From Parachlamydia sp. (GTDB lineage: Bacteria > Chlamydiota > Chlamydiia > Chlamydiales > Parachlamydiaceae): 6,847 nt of DNA. The position numbers and the translations under genes were made by a program. The stretch's first letter is position 1. Every line of letters starts with the position of its first letter. The stretch covers positions 1 through 6,847 of the forward strand of contig JAJTHR010000228.1 in the NCBI GenBank assembly GCA_021298935.1. Direction: 5' to 3'. The notes under the pieces are model-generated. The model had not been told where the DNA came from and did no database searches. It worked only from the letters and a program-made list of their open reading frames with translations. This document shows, one piece after another, positions 6,549 to 6,847 of this stretch.

Positions 6549-6725
6549 ATGAAACCAATTCCATTTTTTTTATTGCTATGTGTACTTACACTCTTCAAAT
6601 TTTCAACACAGGCCGAAGAGTTAAGCGAGAACAATCGAAAATTTAATCTTGCAATTTGTGCTATTTTTCAAAATGAAGAATTATTTTTAAGGGAATGGAT
6701 CGAATATGGCTCATCACGCAAATGA
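6549..6725 (+). pseudogene. GT92/DUF23-like glycosyltransferase, truncated by an insertion sequence
   Basis: The ATG at 6549 follows the methyltransferase stop by one base, with GGAG at 6534-6537 inside the upstream gene as a possible ribosome binding site. Residues 1-21 (MKPIPFFLLL onward to STQA) are a signal peptide. The next part, FNLAICAIFQNEELFLREWIEY (split as FNLAICAIFQN at 32-42 and EELFLREWIEY at 43-53), is the characteristic first beta strand and helix of GT92/DUF23 and related family 2 transferases, whose members usually continue with an H..GV.HFY-like segment. After Y53 (codon 6705-6707) the frame enters the ISL3-type element and gives only GSSRK before TGA at 6723-6725. The native enzyme normally needs some 250 or more residues, so this copy should be inactive. 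The remainder is predicted beyond the far end of the element, outside the window. Confidence 0.75.
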
Positions 6726-6847
6726 GTACCTAACTTTATGTAAATTATATAATCTCAATTTAAAATACTCAATATCCCTAAATCCATAGGCTTGCCGCTT
6801 CATTGTCTTAATCTTGTTATTGATTCCTTCTGTTTTTCCATTGCTAA
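6708..6847. mobile_element. One end of an ISL3-family insertion sequence (continues beyond window)
   Basis: The element is placed to begin at GGCTCATCACGCAAATGAG (6708-6726), which resembles the GGCTCTT... ends of ISL3-family elements. It interrupts the glycosyltransferase frame exactly where family similarity stops. The transposase reads toward this end on the - strand and stops six bases inside it. ISL3 elements usually duplicate 8 bp, so the predicted target duplication is TCGAATAT (6700-6707). The other end and the second copy are outside the window. Confidence 0.72.
6714..6847 (-). CDS. ISL3-family transposase, C-terminal 43 residues (partial)
   Basis: On the - strand, codons from 6845 down to TGA at 6716-6714 read SNGKTEGINNKIKTMKRQAY, then GFRDIEYFKLRLYNLHKVRY, then SFA. 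The block SNG.TEG.NNKIK..KR.AYGF....F..R is the conserved C-terminal signature of ISL3 (IS204/IS1001/IS1096/IS1165) DDE transposases. It includes the glutamate of TEG, which I take as the last catalytic acidic residue. The N-terminal part, with the zinc-finger and earlier catalytic residues, lies beyond the right edge, so whether the gene is intact cannot be judged. No frameshift is seen in the visible part. It is convergent with the interrupted glycosyltransferase. Confidence 0.88.
   Translation of the reverse strand, partial: SNGKTEGINNKIKTMKRQAYGFRDIEYFKLRLYNLHKVRYSFA

Overview
The window is bacterial and AT-rich. It has the look of an obligate intracellular or amoeba-associated bacterium, and an environmental Chlamydia (Parachlamydiaceae-like) is my best guess. 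The reasons are a long exported M16A zinc protease like the one conserved in Chlamydiae, moderate-to-low GC, degenerate insertion sequences, and a group of glycan-type enzymes that carry export signals. This assignment is inference; no marker gene in the window proves it.

Layout. Positions 1-240 hold the decayed end of an IS5-type insertion sequence on the + strand and, abutting it, a possible second transposase scrap on the - strand. Positions 320-3232 encode a 970-residue exported insulinase/pitrilysin-like protease with an intact zinc site. A TerC/Alx-family membrane protein (3269-4207) follows after 36 bp, then a small charged, probably coiled-coil protein of unknown function (4277-4594). 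The 472-bp gap at 4595-5066 holds a 162-bp near-perfect palindrome (4718-4879) that looks like a MITE, set among short degenerate repeats.

The right-hand part is a distinct, more AT-rich cassette on the + strand: a polysaccharide pyruvyl transferase-family protein (5067-5867), a class I SAM-dependent methyltransferase (5918-6547), and the start of a GT92/DUF23-like glycosyltransferase (6549 onward, one base after the methyltransferase stop). All three begin with a hydrophobic Sec-type signal sequence, although these families normally use cytosolic donors (PEP, SAM, nucleotide sugars). The glycosyltransferase is cut after 53 residues by an ISL3-family insertion sequence that begins at 6708 and runs off the window. 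The C-terminus of its transposase is read on the - strand, ending at 6714.

How the parts relate. The protease and TerC gene may be co-transcribed, but no shared function is evident. The three signal-bearing enzymes plausibly build or modify one exported glycan or glycoconjugate, and the pathway appears broken here by the insertion. No tRNA, rRNA, CRISPR array or convincing intrinsic terminator was seen.
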